A stretch of DNA of 64,000 nt from Chryseobacterium sp. CY350 (GCF_027945075.1 NZ_CP116034.1:1922001-1986000), one strand, 5' to 3'; counted from the first letter of the stretch, positions 8,627 to 17,749 are shown. Notes: generated from the sequence alone by a model not told the origin. Numbers and translations: made by a program.

Positions 8627-9109
8627 ATGTCAGCAATAAAACTGAATATTCTGAAAATATTTTTTTCAATATTATTATTGCTGACATTACTTTTTTGCAC
8701 AAAAAATGAGTCTGCAAAAAAAACATCTTCCGCAAATCATGAGGAAATCACTTTCATCGAATTATCACATGTAGGAGGAGAATTAGGAAGCTATAGCAAT
8801 CTGAAAATCACAAAAGATTCCATCCATTTTGAGCGCGGAATGTCTGCCAATAAAACCCATAATGAATGGCACAATAAAATAAGCACGAAAGATTGGAAAA
8901 ACCTTACATCTTCTTTCAAAATTAAAAATTTTAATTCGATAGAAAGTTCGCCCAGCATTCAGCCAATCGATGGTATGGACGAAACTTTTCAGATTAAAAC
9001 CACAAAAAACTCTCACGTATTTGTTAACGCATACAGCGACAAACATTACAGACAATTTGAAGAATTTAAAATAAAACTTCAAAATATAATTCCTAAGAAA
9101 CATCAATAG
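8627..9109 (+). CDS. Small lipoprotein of unknown function
   Basis: This 160-residue protein has a hydrophobic signal peptide and a lipobox ending TLLFC (Cys about residue 24), so it is probably membrane-anchored. I do not recognise the mature part; it is hydrophilic with a beta-rich middle (LKITKDSIHFERG) and no cysteine after the lipobox. It follows the aminotransferase gene by 8 bases and precedes murB by about 47, consistent with one transcript. No functional link is evident. Confidence 0.75.
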   Translation: MSAIKLNILKIFFSILLLLTLLFCTKNESAKKTSSANHEEITFIELSHVGGELGSYSNLKITKDSIHFERGMSANKTHNEWHNKISTKDWKNLTSSFKIKNFNSIESSPSIQPIDGMDETFQIKTTKNSHVFVNAYSDKHYRQFEEFKIKLQNIIPKKHQ

Positions 9110-9156
9110 CATCATAATTCTTGTCTGCTAAAAACAATTTAAAATTCAAATCTTTA

Positions 9157-10170
9157 ATGCACGAAAATTTTTCTTTAAAAGCTTACAATACTTTCGGCGT
9201 CGATGCAAAAGCCCAATATTTCGCAGAAGTAAATTCAGTAGAAGAATTAATTAAGTCAATCAAGCCGGCAAATTCTCAGATTTTCAAGATCCTTTTTCTT
9301 GGAGGAGGAAGCAATATTTTGTTCACCAAAGATTTTGACGGATTAGCTATTAAATTAAATTTAAAAGGAATTACAGAAGAAATTTTAAATGAAAACGAAA
9401 TTCTAGTTACCGCAAAAGCAGGAGAAAACTGGCATGATTTTGTGATGTTTTGTTTAAATAAAAACTATGGCGGACTGGAAAATCTTTCGTTGATTCCGGG
9501 CAACGTAGGAACTTCACCCATGCAGAATATCGGAGCTTACGGAACAGAAATAAGAGATATTTTTGTAAACTGCAAAGTTTTAAATCTCGAAACGCTTGAA
9601 GTTGAAGCATTTGATCTTGAAAAGTGCAGATTCGGATATAGAGATTCTATTTTTAAGCAGGAAGGAAGAAATAATTATGTAATTCTGGAAGTTACCTTTA
9701 AACTTACAAGAAAAAACCACATCATTAAAACCGAATACGGCGCAATAAAAACCGAACTGGAAAACTTAGGAATTCAAAACCCTACAATTCAGGACGTTTC
9801 TAGAGCTGTAATCAATATCAGGCAAAGCAAATTACCTGATCCGAAAGTTATTGGTAACGCGGGAAGTTTTTTCAAAAACCCAACCATTCCTTTAGTTCAG
9901 TTTGAAGATTTAAAGCAAAAATTTGAAAACATTCAAGGATATCCAAAGGGAGATTTCGTAAAAGTTCCTGCTGGTTGGCTGATCGAACAGTGTGGCTGGA
10001 AAGGAAAACAGATCGGGAATGTGGCTTCTCATCAATTACAATCTTTAGTCATCATTAATGCTACCGGAAATGCTACGGGAAAAGAAATTTTTGATTTTTC
10101 GACGATGATTATTGATTCGGTGAAAGAAAAATTCGGGATCGAATTAGAGAGAGAGGTGAATATTATTTAA
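9157..10170 (+). CDS. murB: UDP-N-acetylenolpyruvoylglucosamine reductase (MurB)
   Basis: MurB reduces UDP-GlcNAc-enolpyruvate to UDP-MurNAc with NADPH and FAD, the second committed step of peptidoglycan precursor synthesis. From the ATG at 9157 the protein has 337 residues, the length of type I MurB. Visible: SLKAYNTFGVDA at the N-terminus, the FAD-binding FLGGGSNILF, GLENLSLIPGNVGTSPMQNI, FGYRDSIFK with the catalytic-type Tyr-Arg, and GSFFKNP carrying the active-site Ser. The C-terminal half has the extra type I domain. An in-frame TTG at 9121 would add 12 residues that do not look like MurB, so I chose the ATG. Confidence 0.95.
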   Translation: MHENFSLKAYNTFGVDAKAQYFAEVNSVEELIKSIKPANSQIFKILFLGGGSNILFTKDFDGLAIKLNLKGITEEILNENEILVTAKAGENWHDFVMFCLNKNYGGLENLSLIPGNVGTSPMQNIGAYGTEIRDIFVNCKVLNLETLEVEAFDLEKCRFGYRDSIFKQEGRNNYVILEVTFKLTRKNHIIKTEYGAIKTELENLGIQNPTIQDVSRAVINIRQSKLPDPKVIGNAGSFFKNPTIPLVQFEDLKQKFENIQGYPKGDFVKVPAGWLIEQCGWKGKQIGNVASHQLQSLVIINATGNATGKEIFDFSTMIIDSVKEKFGIELEREVNII

Positions 10171-10276
10171 AAATAATACATCAAAATCTAGTTTTAACGA
10201 TAGAATTCATTACTTTTAATGTTTAAATAACTTTCAGAAAACAACTGAAAGACTTCATCGTTTAAACAACACACAA

Positions 10277-11080
10277 ATGAAAATTGCCATCATCGGAGCC
10301 GGAAACATGGGCTTATCTTTCTCAAAATCATTTCTAAAATACGATCTCATAAAACCTGAAAATCTTCAGTTGATCACGAGAAATGAATCTAAAATTCCAA
10401 AAATATCTGCAGAGTTTCCAAAATCTAAAATCTCTATTTTTCACGATGTTGAAGAATTAACTGCTGATTTAATTATTATTGCTGTAAAACCACAGGATTT
10501 TCAACATGTTGCAGATTGTTTTAAATTCAAACTCAATGAAAACCAGATGATTCTGTCGATAATGGCCGGAATTAAGATTTCTAAAATCCAGAAACTACTT
10601 CATCATCAATCGGTTGTAAGAGCAATGCCAAACTCTCCTACTCTTCTCGGAATGGGAATTACAGGCTACACTTCTGCGGCAGGAATTGCCTTCAATGAAT
10701 TAATGAATGTGGAGCGACTTTTAAACAGTACTGGAAGATCAGTTTATCTGGAAAATGAAGACTTACTTGATGGCGTCACCGCACTCTCAGGAAGCGGCCC
10801 GGCATATTTCTATTATATCGTTGATGCCATGATCAAAGCCGGAATCAAGATGGGAATTGATGAAAATCTCTCGAAACTTTTTGTAAAACAGACGATGCTT
10901 GGTGCTTATCATTTGATTAATAATTCGGAGAAAAATCTTGAAGAACTCATTAAAGATGTTGCATCAAAAGGCGGAACAACTGAGGCTGCTCTGAAAACAT
11001 TTGAAGAAAATGATTTTAAGGAAATTTTACAAAAAGGAATTTTGAATGCTGAAAAAAGAGCAAAAGAACTGAACGGGTAG
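10277..11080 (+). CDS. proC: Pyrroline-5-carboxylate reductase
   Basis: ProC catalyses the last step of proline synthesis, NAD(P)H-dependent reduction of pyrroline-5-carboxylate. The 267-residue protein has the Rossmann start IAIIGAGNMGLSF, IIIAVKPQDF, the RAMPNSP motif, and the C-terminal dimerisation/active-site helix with LSGSGPAYFYYIVDA and KDVASKGGTTEAAL. The length is normal. It sits about 106 bases after murB and just upstream of a convergent VanZ-like gene. The glutamate-side genes (proA, proB) are not in the window. Confidence 0.96.
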   Translation: MKIAIIGAGNMGLSFSKSFLKYDLIKPENLQLITRNESKIPKISAEFPKSKISIFHDVEELTADLIIIAVKPQDFQHVADCFKFKLNENQMILSIMAGIKISKIQKLLHHQSVVRAMPNSPTLLGMGITGYTSAAGIAFNELMNVERLLNSTGRSVYLENEDLLDGVTALSGSGPAYFYYIVDAMIKAGIKMGIDENLSKLFVKQTMLGAYHLINNSEKNLEELIKDVASKGGTTEAALKTFEENDFKEILQKGILNAEKRAKELNG

Positions 11081-11104
11081 ATATTTTGGAGTGAAATTAT
11101 CTTT

Positions 11105-11536
11105 TTAAACAACTAAAGATTTAAAACGTAATTCCAGAAACTCACAGATTTTCCATCCCAAACAAACCCCAAAAGTATTAAGAATAACATCATCTACGTC
11201 AAAAACTCCGCGTCTCGAAAAATATTGAAAAGCCTCAACAATTATAATTACAGAAACAAAATCTATTGTAAGACTTTTTAAATCTTTCAGACGAGGAAAA
11301 ACCCATCCTAGAAATCCGAAAGGAATAAACATCAGAACATTTCCCAATACGATTGTCAAAATATCTTTTAACGAAAACGTTTCTTCAATAAAATATATAG
11401 TAGAAAGAATTGGTTTAATTCTAATGATATTATATTCCATCTGATGTCTCCCCATCCCAAAAAACATTAGATAGAGCAGAAAGATTGTGTATGGTAAGAT
11501 TATGAATTTATATAATTTCTTTAACATCATTTGCAA
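11105..11536 (-). CDS. VanZ-family membrane protein
   Basis: This 143-residue integral membrane protein has four predicted segments. The VanZ-family core is visible: GNVLMFIPFGFLGW in the second segment, then EAFQYFSRRGVFDVDDVILN and NTFGVCLGW. VanZ was named for teicoplanin resistance, but most chromosomal homologues are of unknown function. It is convergent with proC and divergent from lnt. ATGs at 11536 and 11530/11527 are close alternatives for the start. Nothing nearby suggests a resistance cluster. Confidence 0.88.
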   Translation of the reverse strand: MQMMLKKLYKFIILPYTIFLLYLMFFGMGRHQMEYNIIRIKPILSTIYFIEETFSLKDILTIVLGNVLMFIPFGFLGWVFPRLKDLKSLTIDFVSVIIIVEAFQYFSRRGVFDVDDVILNTFGVCLGWKICEFLELRFKSLVV

Positions 11537-11557
11537 AGTTATTCATTTCAAAAACAT

Positions 11558-11565
11558 TAAATTTG
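11558..11565 (+). promoter_or_regulatory. -7 promoter element of lnt
   Basis: TAAATTTG matches TANNTTTG 17 bases before the lnt start. A TTG lies at 11531-11533, 24 bases upstream, slightly beyond the usual spacing. Confidence 0.45.
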
Positions 11566-11582
11566 TATGTTAAAATAATTTA

Positions 11583-13223
11583 ATGAAATACGTTTTACTT
11601 ACGCTCATTTCAGCGATGCTTTTATCCGTATCGTGGCCAACATACGGAATTCCGTTTTTTATATTTTTTGCGCTTGTTCCGCTTTTAATGATGGAACACG
11701 GCGTTTCAAAGTTTTCACAATTTAATAGAAAAAGCTGGGTCGTTTTCGGACTCTCTTATCTCTGCTTTATTATCTGGAATATCGTAACTACAGGCTGGCT
11801 TTACGGTTCAAAAAACCCGGACGGAAGCCATTCTATGATGGCAGTTGTTTTTCCTGTTTTGGTTAATTCCTTTTTATATTCAATCGTATTTCAATGCTAT
11901 CATTGGTATAAAAATGCACAGGGAAGTTATTGGGGGCTGGCTTTTTTTGTTGCAATCTGGATGAGTTTCGAAAAATTTCACTTAAACTGGGAATTTACCT
12001 GGCCTTGGCTGAATTTAGGAAATGTTTTTTCAGATTACCCTCAGTTTATTCAATGGTATGATACCTTAGGGTCAACCGGCGGAAGCTTCTGGATATTGTT
12101 AATTAATGTGCTCATATTTTACACAATCAGAGTATTTGAAGCGGAAAGAAAAAGAAAAACGCTCATCAGAAATTCATCAATTGTTACTTTATTGATCATT
12201 GTGCCGATGATTATTTCGCTGGTTAAATTTCACAACTTTAATGAAAAACCAATCGGCGAGGTCAATGTGTTAATGTTACAACCAGCGCTAGATCCATATG
12301 CCGAAAAATATTCTAAAGAAAGCGTCACCATCGTAAAAGAACTTCTGTCGCTAGCCGAACAAAATACAAAAGGGAAAATCGACTATTATATTGCTCCGGA
12401 AACGGCAATTCCTGGGAGAGGCTCTATTTCTGAGACAGCATTCGAAAAGAGCGGACTTCTGAATGATGTGAAAGGATTTTTAGCCAAACATCCCGGTTCG
12501 GTTTTCACAACCGGAATTTCATCGCATCGTTTTTACAAAAGCGGAGAAAAATTACCAAAAGAAGCTTATCAACTCAATCCGCAATTATGGGTCGAAAATT
12601 ATAATTCTGCGGTGCAAATTATTCCTAATCAAAAGGTTGAAGTTTACCACAAAGGCAAATTGGTTCCCGGCGTTGAAATATTCCCATATATGAGCGTTTT
12701 TAAGCCTCTTTTAGGTGACGCAATGATTAATCTGGGTGGAACCGTAGCGTCACTTGGAAAAGACGATGAACGTGTGGCTTTTTCTAATCCTTATAATAAA
12801 GGAAAAATTGCTCCGATTATCTGCTATGAAAGTATTTACGGCGAATTTGTAACGGAATACGTAAAGAAAGGAGCAAACTTTTTAGCAATCGTAACCAACG
12901 ATTCTTGGTGGGGCGTTACAGAAGGTCACAAACAGCTTTTATCGTACGCAAGACTGAGAGCCATCGAAACGAGACGTGAAATTGCAAGATCTGCAAACAG
13001 CGGAATTTCTGCCCACATTAATGCAAAAGGTGAGATTTTGGAAGACACTTTTTACGGAGATCAAACAGCTTTATTTGCAAAGGTGAACCTTTATGACCAT
13101 GAAACTTTTTATGTAAAATCCGGAGATTTGCTGACTAGATTTTCTATCTTTTCTTTTGGCTTCCTTCTTTTTTACTTTTTAATTAAATGGGCTCAGAACA
13201 AATTTCAGAAAAAGAAAGTTTAA
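11583..13223 (+). CDS. lnt: Apolipoprotein N-acyltransferase
   Basis: Lnt transfers a third acyl chain from phospholipid to the N-terminal cysteine of lipoproteins at the inner membrane. This 546-residue protein has an N-terminal half with six or so membrane segments, then a periplasmic nitrilase-like domain. The Glu-Lys-Cys triad is visible: Glu about 273 in APETAIPG, Lys about 357 in YHKGKLVPG, Cys about 414 in IICYESIYG. NDSWWG and RLRAIETRREIARSANSG follow, both typical of Lnt, and a last membrane segment closes the protein. Many lipoproteins are encoded in this window, so the substrate pool is evident. Confidence 0.95.
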   Translation: MKYVLLTLISAMLLSVSWPTYGIPFFIFFALVPLLMMEHGVSKFSQFNRKSWVVFGLSYLCFIIWNIVTTGWLYGSKNPDGSHSMMAVVFPVLVNSFLYSIVFQCYHWYKNAQGSYWGLAFFVAIWMSFEKFHLNWEFTWPWLNLGNVFSDYPQFIQWYDTLGSTGGSFWILLINVLIFYTIRVFEAERKRKTLIRNSSIVTLLIIVPMIISLVKFHNFNEKPIGEVNVLMLQPALDPYAEKYSKESVTIVKELLSLAEQNTKGKIDYYIAPETAIPGRGSISETAFEKSGLLNDVKGFLAKHPGSVFTTGISSHRFYKSGEKLPKEAYQLNPQLWVENYNSAVQIIPNQKVEVYHKGKLVPGVEIFPYMSVFKPLLGDAMINLGGTVASLGKDDERVAFSNPYNKGKIAPIICYESIYGEFVTEYVKKGANFLAIVTNDSWWGVTEGHKQLLSYARLRAIETRREIARSANSGISAHINAKGEILEDTFYGDQTALFAKVNLYDHETFYVKSGDLLTRFSIFSFGFLLFYFLIKWAQNKFQKKKV

Positions 13224-13364
13224 TATTAAAAAAAATTAGACAAAACATAAGGGAGAAAAAGCTAGAAAGAGCTTACGATCGCAGTATTCAACTACTACTA
13301 AATCAAAATTGTTTCAGAATAAGAATAAAATACAAAAAATTATTATAAAAGTTTTGCAGAAAAC

Positions 13365-13395
13365 TTGTCTGTCTAAAAAATTATTCGTTATTTTG
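13365..13395 (+). promoter_or_regulatory. Promoter of rpmB-rpmG-DUF4295 operon
   Basis: TTG (13365-13367), 20-base spacer, TTATTTTG (13388-13395, one mismatch to TANNTTTG). The spacing fits the Bacteroidota sigma consensus. The transcript would have a leader of about 30 bases before rpmB. Confidence 0.6.
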
Positions 13396-13431
13396 CAACC
13401 TCAAATATTATACAAATAAGAACATCGAGAT

Positions 13432-13674
13432 ATGTCAAGAATTTGCCAGATAACAGGAAAGCGTGCAATGGTTGGTAACAACGTTTCCCACGCTAATAAC
13501 AAAACGAAGCGTCGTTTTGAAATTAACTTATTGGAAAAGAAATTTTACCTTCCAGAGCAAGACAAGCACGTTACGCTTAAAGTTTCAGCTCATGGATTGA
13601 GAATCATTAACAAGATTGGAATCGAAGAAGCTATCGAAAGAGGCATCAGAGAAGGATTGATTAAAAAGAACTAA
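13432..13674 (+). CDS. rpmB: 50S ribosomal protein L28
   Basis: This 80-residue bL28 has the typical start [20 protein letters not shown], followed by [11 protein letters not shown]. It is a structural protein of the large subunit. It is the first gene of a three-gene ribosomal operon (bL28, bL33, DUF4295) with 4- and 19-base gaps and a recognisable promoter upstream. The length is usual for the family in Bacteroidota. Confidence 0.97.
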   Translation: MSRICQITGKRAMVGNNVSHANNKTKRRFEINLLEKKFYLPEQDKHVTLKVSAHGLRIINKIGIEEAIERGIREGLIKKN

Positions 13675-13678
13675 GATC

Positions 13679-13861
13679 ATGGCAAAAAAAGGAAACAGAG
13701 TTCAAGTAATTCTTGAATGTACAGAGCACAAAGAAAGCGGTATGCCAGGAATGTCTAGATACATTTCTACAAAAAATAAAAAGAACACAACAGAAAGATT
13801 GGAATTGAAAAAATACAATCCTGTTCTTAAGAGATCTACCCTTCACAAAGAAATCAAGTAA
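13679..13861 (+). CDS. rpmG: 50S ribosomal protein L33
   Basis: This 60-residue bL33 shows [41 protein letters not shown] and the C-terminal [11 protein letters not shown]. It lacks the four-cysteine zinc ribbon of the C+ form (only one Cys), so it is a C- type paralogue that does not need zinc. It lies between rpmB and the DUF4295 gene in the same operon. Confidence 0.97.
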   Translation: MAKKGNRVQVILECTEHKESGMPGMSRYISTKNKKNTTERLELKKYNPVLKRSTLHKEIK

Positions 13862-13880
13862 TTTATAAATATAATTTACC

Positions 13881-14033
13881 ATGGCAAAGAAAGTAGTAGC
13901 AACCCTACAAAGCGGACAGTCAAAGAAAATGACTAAAGTGGTGAAAATGGTGAAGTCTTCTAAATCAGAAGCTTACGTTTTCGAAGAAAAAGTAATGAAT
14001 GCAGACGAAGTTGACGCTTATTTGAAAAAATAA
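13881..14033 (+). CDS. DUF4295 protein, probable ribosomal protein bL38
   Basis: The 50 codons start at ATG 13881: a very basic MAKKVVATLQSGQSKKMTKV at the N-terminus and an acidic-hydrophobic C-terminus ending VDAYLKK. This is the DUF4295 family found only in Bacteroidota, constantly placed after rpmB-rpmG. From memory, the cryo-EM structure of the Flavobacterium johnsoniae ribosome reported a new large-subunit protein, bL38, which I believe is this family; the gene order supports a ribosomal role. The gap to rpmG is 19 bases and a terminator follows at 14056. Confidence 0.88.
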   Translation: MAKKVVATLQSGQSKKMTKVVKMVKSSKSEAYVFEEKVMNADEVDAYLKK

Positions 14034-14055
14034 TCAATAACTTTATTTACAATAC

Positions 14056-14089
14056 AAAAAACTACTCATATTTTGGGTAGTTTTTTTGT
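14056..14089 (+). terminator. Terminator of the ribosomal operon
   Basis: AAAAACTAC / GTAGTTTTT stem around an 11-base loop, ending in a run of seven T, 23 bases after the DUF4295 stop. Confidence 0.8.
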
Positions 14090-14097
14090 TATCTTTG
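14090..14097 (+). promoter_or_regulatory. -7 promoter element of ftsY
   Basis: TATCTTTG matches TANNTTTG right after the ribosomal-operon terminator and 123 bases before the ftsY ATG. No good TTG lies at the usual -33 distance. Confidence 0.45.
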
Positions 14098-14220
14098 CTT
14101 TTAATACGCTGGGTGTCGGATATCTGATGCTAGATGTTTCTAATATATATATTTTAGATTCTAAATATCCATCCACCACATCCTTCGTGCCACAATAATT
14201 AAAATTCCATAATTCATAAG

Positions 14221-15174
14221 ATGAGTTGGTTTAAAAATATTTTTAAAAAAGAAGAAAAAGAAACGCTAGATAAAGGTTTGGAAAAATCTAATCAGGGGTT
14301 CTTTGAAAAAATGACGAAAGCCGTAGTCGGCAAAAGCAAAGTAGATGACGAGGTTCTTGATGATCTTGAGGAAATACTTATCGCTTCTGACGTTGGCGCG
14401 TCTACCACCATCAAAATCATTCAGAGAATAGAAGAACGTATTGCCAGAGACAAATACGTCAATACAAGCGAATTAGATCGTATTCTGCGTGAAGAAATCT
14501 CAGGACTTCTGCTGGAAAATCCACAGGCAAATACAGGAAACATTGACAATTCAAAAAAACCTTACGTCATCATGGTAGTAGGCGTAAACGGTGTAGGAAA
14601 AACCACAACAATCGGAAAATTAGCTCATCAGTTTAAGGCTGACGGCAAAAAGGTTGTTTTGGGCGCAGGAGACACTTTCCGTGCAGCTGCAGTTGATCAA
14701 TTGACTATCTGGAGCGAAAGAGCAGGTGTAACAATTGTAAAGCAGGAAATGGGCTCTGACCCGGCTTCCGTTGCTTTCGATACTGTACAAAGTGCCGTTG
14801 CTCAAGATGCTGATGTAGTGATTATCGATACTGCTGGGAGACTACACAATAAAATCAATTTAATGAATGAGCTTTCTAAAATCAAGCGAGTGATGCAGAA
14901 AGTAATTCCTGATGCTCCTCACGAGATTTTATTGGTATTGGATGGTTCAACCGGCCAGAATGCATTCGAACAGGCAAAACAATTCACAGCCGCTACCGAG
15001 GTAAATGCTTTAGCGGTAACAAAATTAGACGGTACCGCAAAAGGCGGAGTTGTGATAGGAATTTCAGATCAGTTCCAGATTCCTGTGAAATATATCGGCG
15101 TTGGTGAGAAGATGCAGGATCTCCAATTATTTAATGGTACAGAGTTTGTAGATTCATTCTTCAAGAAGAGGTAA
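14221..15174 (+). CDS. ftsY: Signal recognition particle receptor FtsY
   Basis: FtsY is the SRP receptor GTPase that docks ribosome-nascent chains at the inner membrane. The 317-residue protein has only a short charged N-terminus, then the helical N domain and the G domain. Motifs: P-loop GVNGVGKTTTIGKLA (about residue 120), DTFRAAAVDQL, DTAGRLH, TKLDGTAKGG, and the C-terminal YIGVGEKMQDLQLF. The lack of the long acidic A domain is usual in this phylum. It has its own upstream -7 element. Confidence 0.97.
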   Translation: MSWFKNIFKKEEKETLDKGLEKSNQGFFEKMTKAVVGKSKVDDEVLDDLEEILIASDVGASTTIKIIQRIEERIARDKYVNTSELDRILREEISGLLLENPQANTGNIDNSKKPYVIMVVGVNGVGKTTTIGKLAHQFKADGKKVVLGAGDTFRAAAVDQLTIWSERAGVTIVKQEMGSDPASVAFDTVQSAVAQDADVVIIDTAGRLHNKINLMNELSKIKRVMQKVIPDAPHEILLVLDGSTGQNAFEQAKQFTAATEVNALAVTKLDGTAKGGVVIGISDQFQIPVKYIGVGEKMQDLQLFNGTEFVDSFFKKR

Positions 15175-15228
15175 TTACTTTTATCTCTTGAAAATAAATC
15201 ACATTCACTAACATTAAAAATTTAAACT

Positions 15229-15480
15229 ATGGGAATTTTAACATGGATCATTTTTGGTCTTATCGCAGGGGCAATCGCTAAAGCTTTACATCCGGGAAAT
15301 GACCCAGGAGGCTGGATCGTAACGATCATCATCGGAATTTTAGGAAGTATGCTGGGAGGCTGGATAGGATCAATGATCTTCGGAGTAGATGTTTCAGGAT
15401 TTAACTTATCAAGTTTCCTTGTTGCAATCGGAGGTTCAGTTTTATTACTTGCAATCTACAGGATGGTAACTAAGAAATAA
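15229..15480 (+). CDS. GlsB/YeaQ/YmgE-family membrane protein
   Basis: This 83-residue protein has three hydrophobic segments. The family signature is present: GILTWIIFGLIAGAIAKALH at the start, PGGWIVTIIIGILGSMLGGW, and a C-terminal SFLVAIGGSVLLLAIYRM. These small transglycosylase-associated/stress membrane proteins have no firm biochemical function. The gene is followed by a strong symmetric terminator shared with sppA. Confidence 0.93.
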   Translation: MGILTWIIFGLIAGAIAKALHPGNDPGGWIVTIIIGILGSMLGGWIGSMIFGVDVSGFNLSSFLVAIGGSVLLLAIYRMVTKK

Positions 15481-15495
15481 AGAACTACAAAAAAT

Positions 15496-15532
15496 AAAAA
15501 GCCGGATTTGAAATTTCAAATCCGGCTTTTTT
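15496..15532. terminator. Bidirectional terminator between GlsB-like gene and sppA
   Basis: A perfect palindromic stem (AAAGCCGGATTTGAAA and its complement) with A-runs before and T-runs after, 15 bases after the GlsB-like stop and 10 before the sppA stop. It can terminate both convergent transcripts. Confidence 0.92.
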
Positions 15533-15541
15533 GTGAACAAT

Positions 15542-17296
15542 TTAGTTGATTTTAATCTGATATGGCATTTCCATTTTTACTTCAGATTTCAGTTTCTGAT
15601 CTGTCATCTGCTGGAATATTTCGTAGTTTGCCTTACCAATTTTGTTTTTGATCACTCTTGCAGAAATATCATCTTCATTTAAATCCTCAAAAATCTGTTC
15701 GAATGCAGTCTTCGTTTTTGGGTAAGAAGAAACATGATAAGATTTTAAGCCTGCTTTTTGTGCTGCAAATTTCACAGCATCTTCTAGACTTCCCAGCTCA
15801 TCTACCAAACCAATTTGTTTTGCACGTGTACCACTCCATACTCTTCCTCCACCAATTGCATCGATATCTTCGAAAGATTTTTTTCTGTTCTCTGTAACAA
15901 AATGTACAAATCGTTTGTAAGTTCCTTCTACACTTTTTGTCATCAGCGTTACTCCATAAGGTGTTAATCCGTTTAATGAAGAATAATATGCTGAGTTGGC
16001 ATTTGTAGCAACGATATCAGATCGTACACCGTTTTTGTTGGCCAATTCTTTAAAGTATGGCAAAACACCAAATACTCCAATCGACCCTGTAAGCGTATTA
16101 GGTTCGGAGTAGATTTTATCGGCAGCCATCGCAATATAATATCCTCCTGAGGCAGCATAATCACCAAAAGACACAATTAGCGGTTTTTTCTTTTTTAATT
16201 GTTGAAGTTCAAATAAAATTTCATCAGAAGCATTAGCACTTCCACCCGGAGAATTGATTCTAAGAACCACTGCTTTCACTTTTTTGTCTTCCTGAAGATT
16301 TTTAATATAATCAATATATTTATCAGAATAAATATCGCTGTATTCATCGCCATTATTGATAGATCCCGATGCGTACAGTACTGCTACTTTTTCGCCTGAT
16401 TTATGTTTATCAAAAAAAGAATCTATATATTTTGTTAATGAAATTTTATTTAATTTATCATCATCTTTTAAACTCAGTTTCGCTCTGATCATTTGATCAT
16501 ATTCAGTTTTTTGAATCAATTTATCTGCAAGCTTAAATTTCAAGCCTTGATCGGGAATCATACCGTACAAACTGTCTACAACAGTTCTAAACTGAGAAAC
16601 ATCCATTTTTCTGGAAGCAGCAATTTTTGACGCTGTGTTATCCCAGATATCGTTCAAAAGCGTGCTAAGTTGTTCTTTATTTTCCGGTGAAATATCGTTT
16701 CTTAAAAACGGCTCAACGGCAGATTTAAATTTTCCATGACGAATTACTTCAATACCTATTCCGTACTTTTCAGCAAAATCTTTGAAGAAGGTAACTTCGG
16801 TTGAAAGACCCTTCAACTCTATACCACCTGAAGGATTAAGATAATACTGATCGGCAACAGATCCCAGATAATAAGAAGACTGCGAAACAACATTACCATA
16901 GGCGTAAACGAATTTTCCGCTTTTCTTAAAATCCTGAATTGCAGCCCTTAAATCATCGATTTGAGTAATCCCTGCGTTAAGATTATCAACCTCAATACTT
17001 ATACCTTTGATTTTATCATCAGTTTTGGCTTTTTTTACCGCCTGCAAAACATCATAAATAAGAACGTTTGTATTTTTCTTATTCATATTAAAGATACTTT
17101 GCTGATCTTCTGTCGGGCTATCGATGATATCAGTATTAAGATTGATCGTAAGAACAGATTTATCTTTTACACTGACTGATTTTTCGCTACTCATAGATCC
17201 AAACGCAATCATCATGATAAAAAAGAAGAAAAACACTACGCACAATATTGCAATTGCGACTATATTTGCCAATACATTTTTAAAGAAACTCTTCAT
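15542..17296 (-). CDS. sppA: Signal peptide peptidase SppA (long type)
   Basis: SppA degrades cleaved signal peptides in the cytoplasmic membrane. From ATG 17296 the protein has 584 residues, the 67-kDa tandem-domain form. It has an N-terminal membrane segment (about 10-35), a first S49 domain with the general-base Lys in RHGKFKSAVEPF, and a second with the Ser nucleophile in DYAASGGYYIAMAADKI (near residue 383), followed by NTLTGSIGVFG. I prefer 17296 (MKSFFKNVLANIV) to the ATG at 17326, because the latter would overlap the divergent folK and adds a non-signal-like stretch. Confidence 0.94.
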   Translation of the reverse strand: MKSFFKNVLANIVAIAILCVVFFFFFIMMIAFGSMSSEKSVSVKDKSVLTINLNTDIIDSPTEDQQSIFNMNKKNTNVLIYDVLQAVKKAKTDDKIKGISIEVDNLNAGITQIDDLRAAIQDFKKSGKFVYAYGNVVSQSSYYLGSVADQYYLNPSGGIELKGLSTEVTFFKDFAEKYGIGIEVIRHGKFKSAVEPFLRNDISPENKEQLSTLLNDIWDNTASKIAASRKMDVSQFRTVVDSLYGMIPDQGLKFKLADKLIQKTEYDQMIRAKLSLKDDDKLNKISLTKYIDSFFDKHKSGEKVAVLYASGSINNGDEYSDIYSDKYIDYIKNLQEDKKVKAVVLRINSPGGSANASDEILFELQQLKKKKPLIVSFGDYAASGGYYIAMAADKIYSEPNTLTGSIGVFGVLPYFKELANKNGVRSDIVATNANSAYYSSLNGLTPYGVTLMTKSVEGTYKRFVHFVTENRKKSFEDIDAIGGGRVWSGTRAKQIGLVDELGSLEDAVKFAAQKAGLKSYHVSSYPKTKTAFEQIFEDLNEDDISARVIKNKIGKANYEIFQQMTDQKLKSEVKMEMPYQIKIN

Positions 17297-17314
17297 AAAT
17301 AACCATTTTTCAAT

Positions 17315-17728
17315 ATGTCGCAACATAAGGTAGTTTTGTTACTGGGAAGTAACATTTGTGATAAAAAAAACAATCTTGATCACGCTTTAGAAAGGCTAAA
17401 AGAGGTGGGTGACATATTAAAAAACAGTGAATATTTAACATCCGAACCTGTGGAATTTGTAAGTTCCAATAATTTTTGTAATATTGCATCGTTAATATTT
17501 ACGCATCTTTCGCCGATTCAGTTATTAAATTTTATAAAGAAAATTGAGATTGAAATGGGCAGACTTAATGATTCAAAGATATCGGGAAGCTACACAGATA
17601 GAATTATTGATATTGATATTGTTACTTACGATGCCTTGAAGTTTTCATCAGAAAGATTGGAGATCCCTCACACAAAACATCTTTTTGAAAGAGACTTTTC
17701 GAGAATATTATTAAAAGATTTTATTTAA
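17315..17728 (+). CDS. folK: 2-amino-4-hydroxy-6-hydroxymethyldihydropteridine diphosphokinase
   Basis: FolK pyrophosphorylates 6-hydroxymethyl-dihydropterin with ATP in folate synthesis. The 137-residue protein shows VVLLLGSNICDKKNNLDHAL, the substrate loop LTSEPVEF with CNIA, and the metal-binding DRIIDIDIVTYD, with IPHTKHLFERDF at the end. The RxxPRxxD motif of many homologues reads YTDRIIDID here. The gene starts only 18 bases from the divergent sppA start, so its promoter must lie inside sppA. folB is also in the window, at 56801. Confidence 0.93.
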   Translation: MSQHKVVLLLGSNICDKKNNLDHALERLKEVGDILKNSEYLTSEPVEFVSSNNFCNIASLIFTHLSPIQLLNFIKKIEIEMGRLNDSKISGSYTDRIIDIDIVTYDALKFSSERLEIPHTKHLFERDFSRILLKDFI

Positions 17729-17749
17729 TCAAAACATAAAACAAATTGT

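Noticed and set aside
9121..9156. TTG start for murB
   Set aside because: Adds 12 residues unlike MurB; the ATG at 9157 fits the family start.
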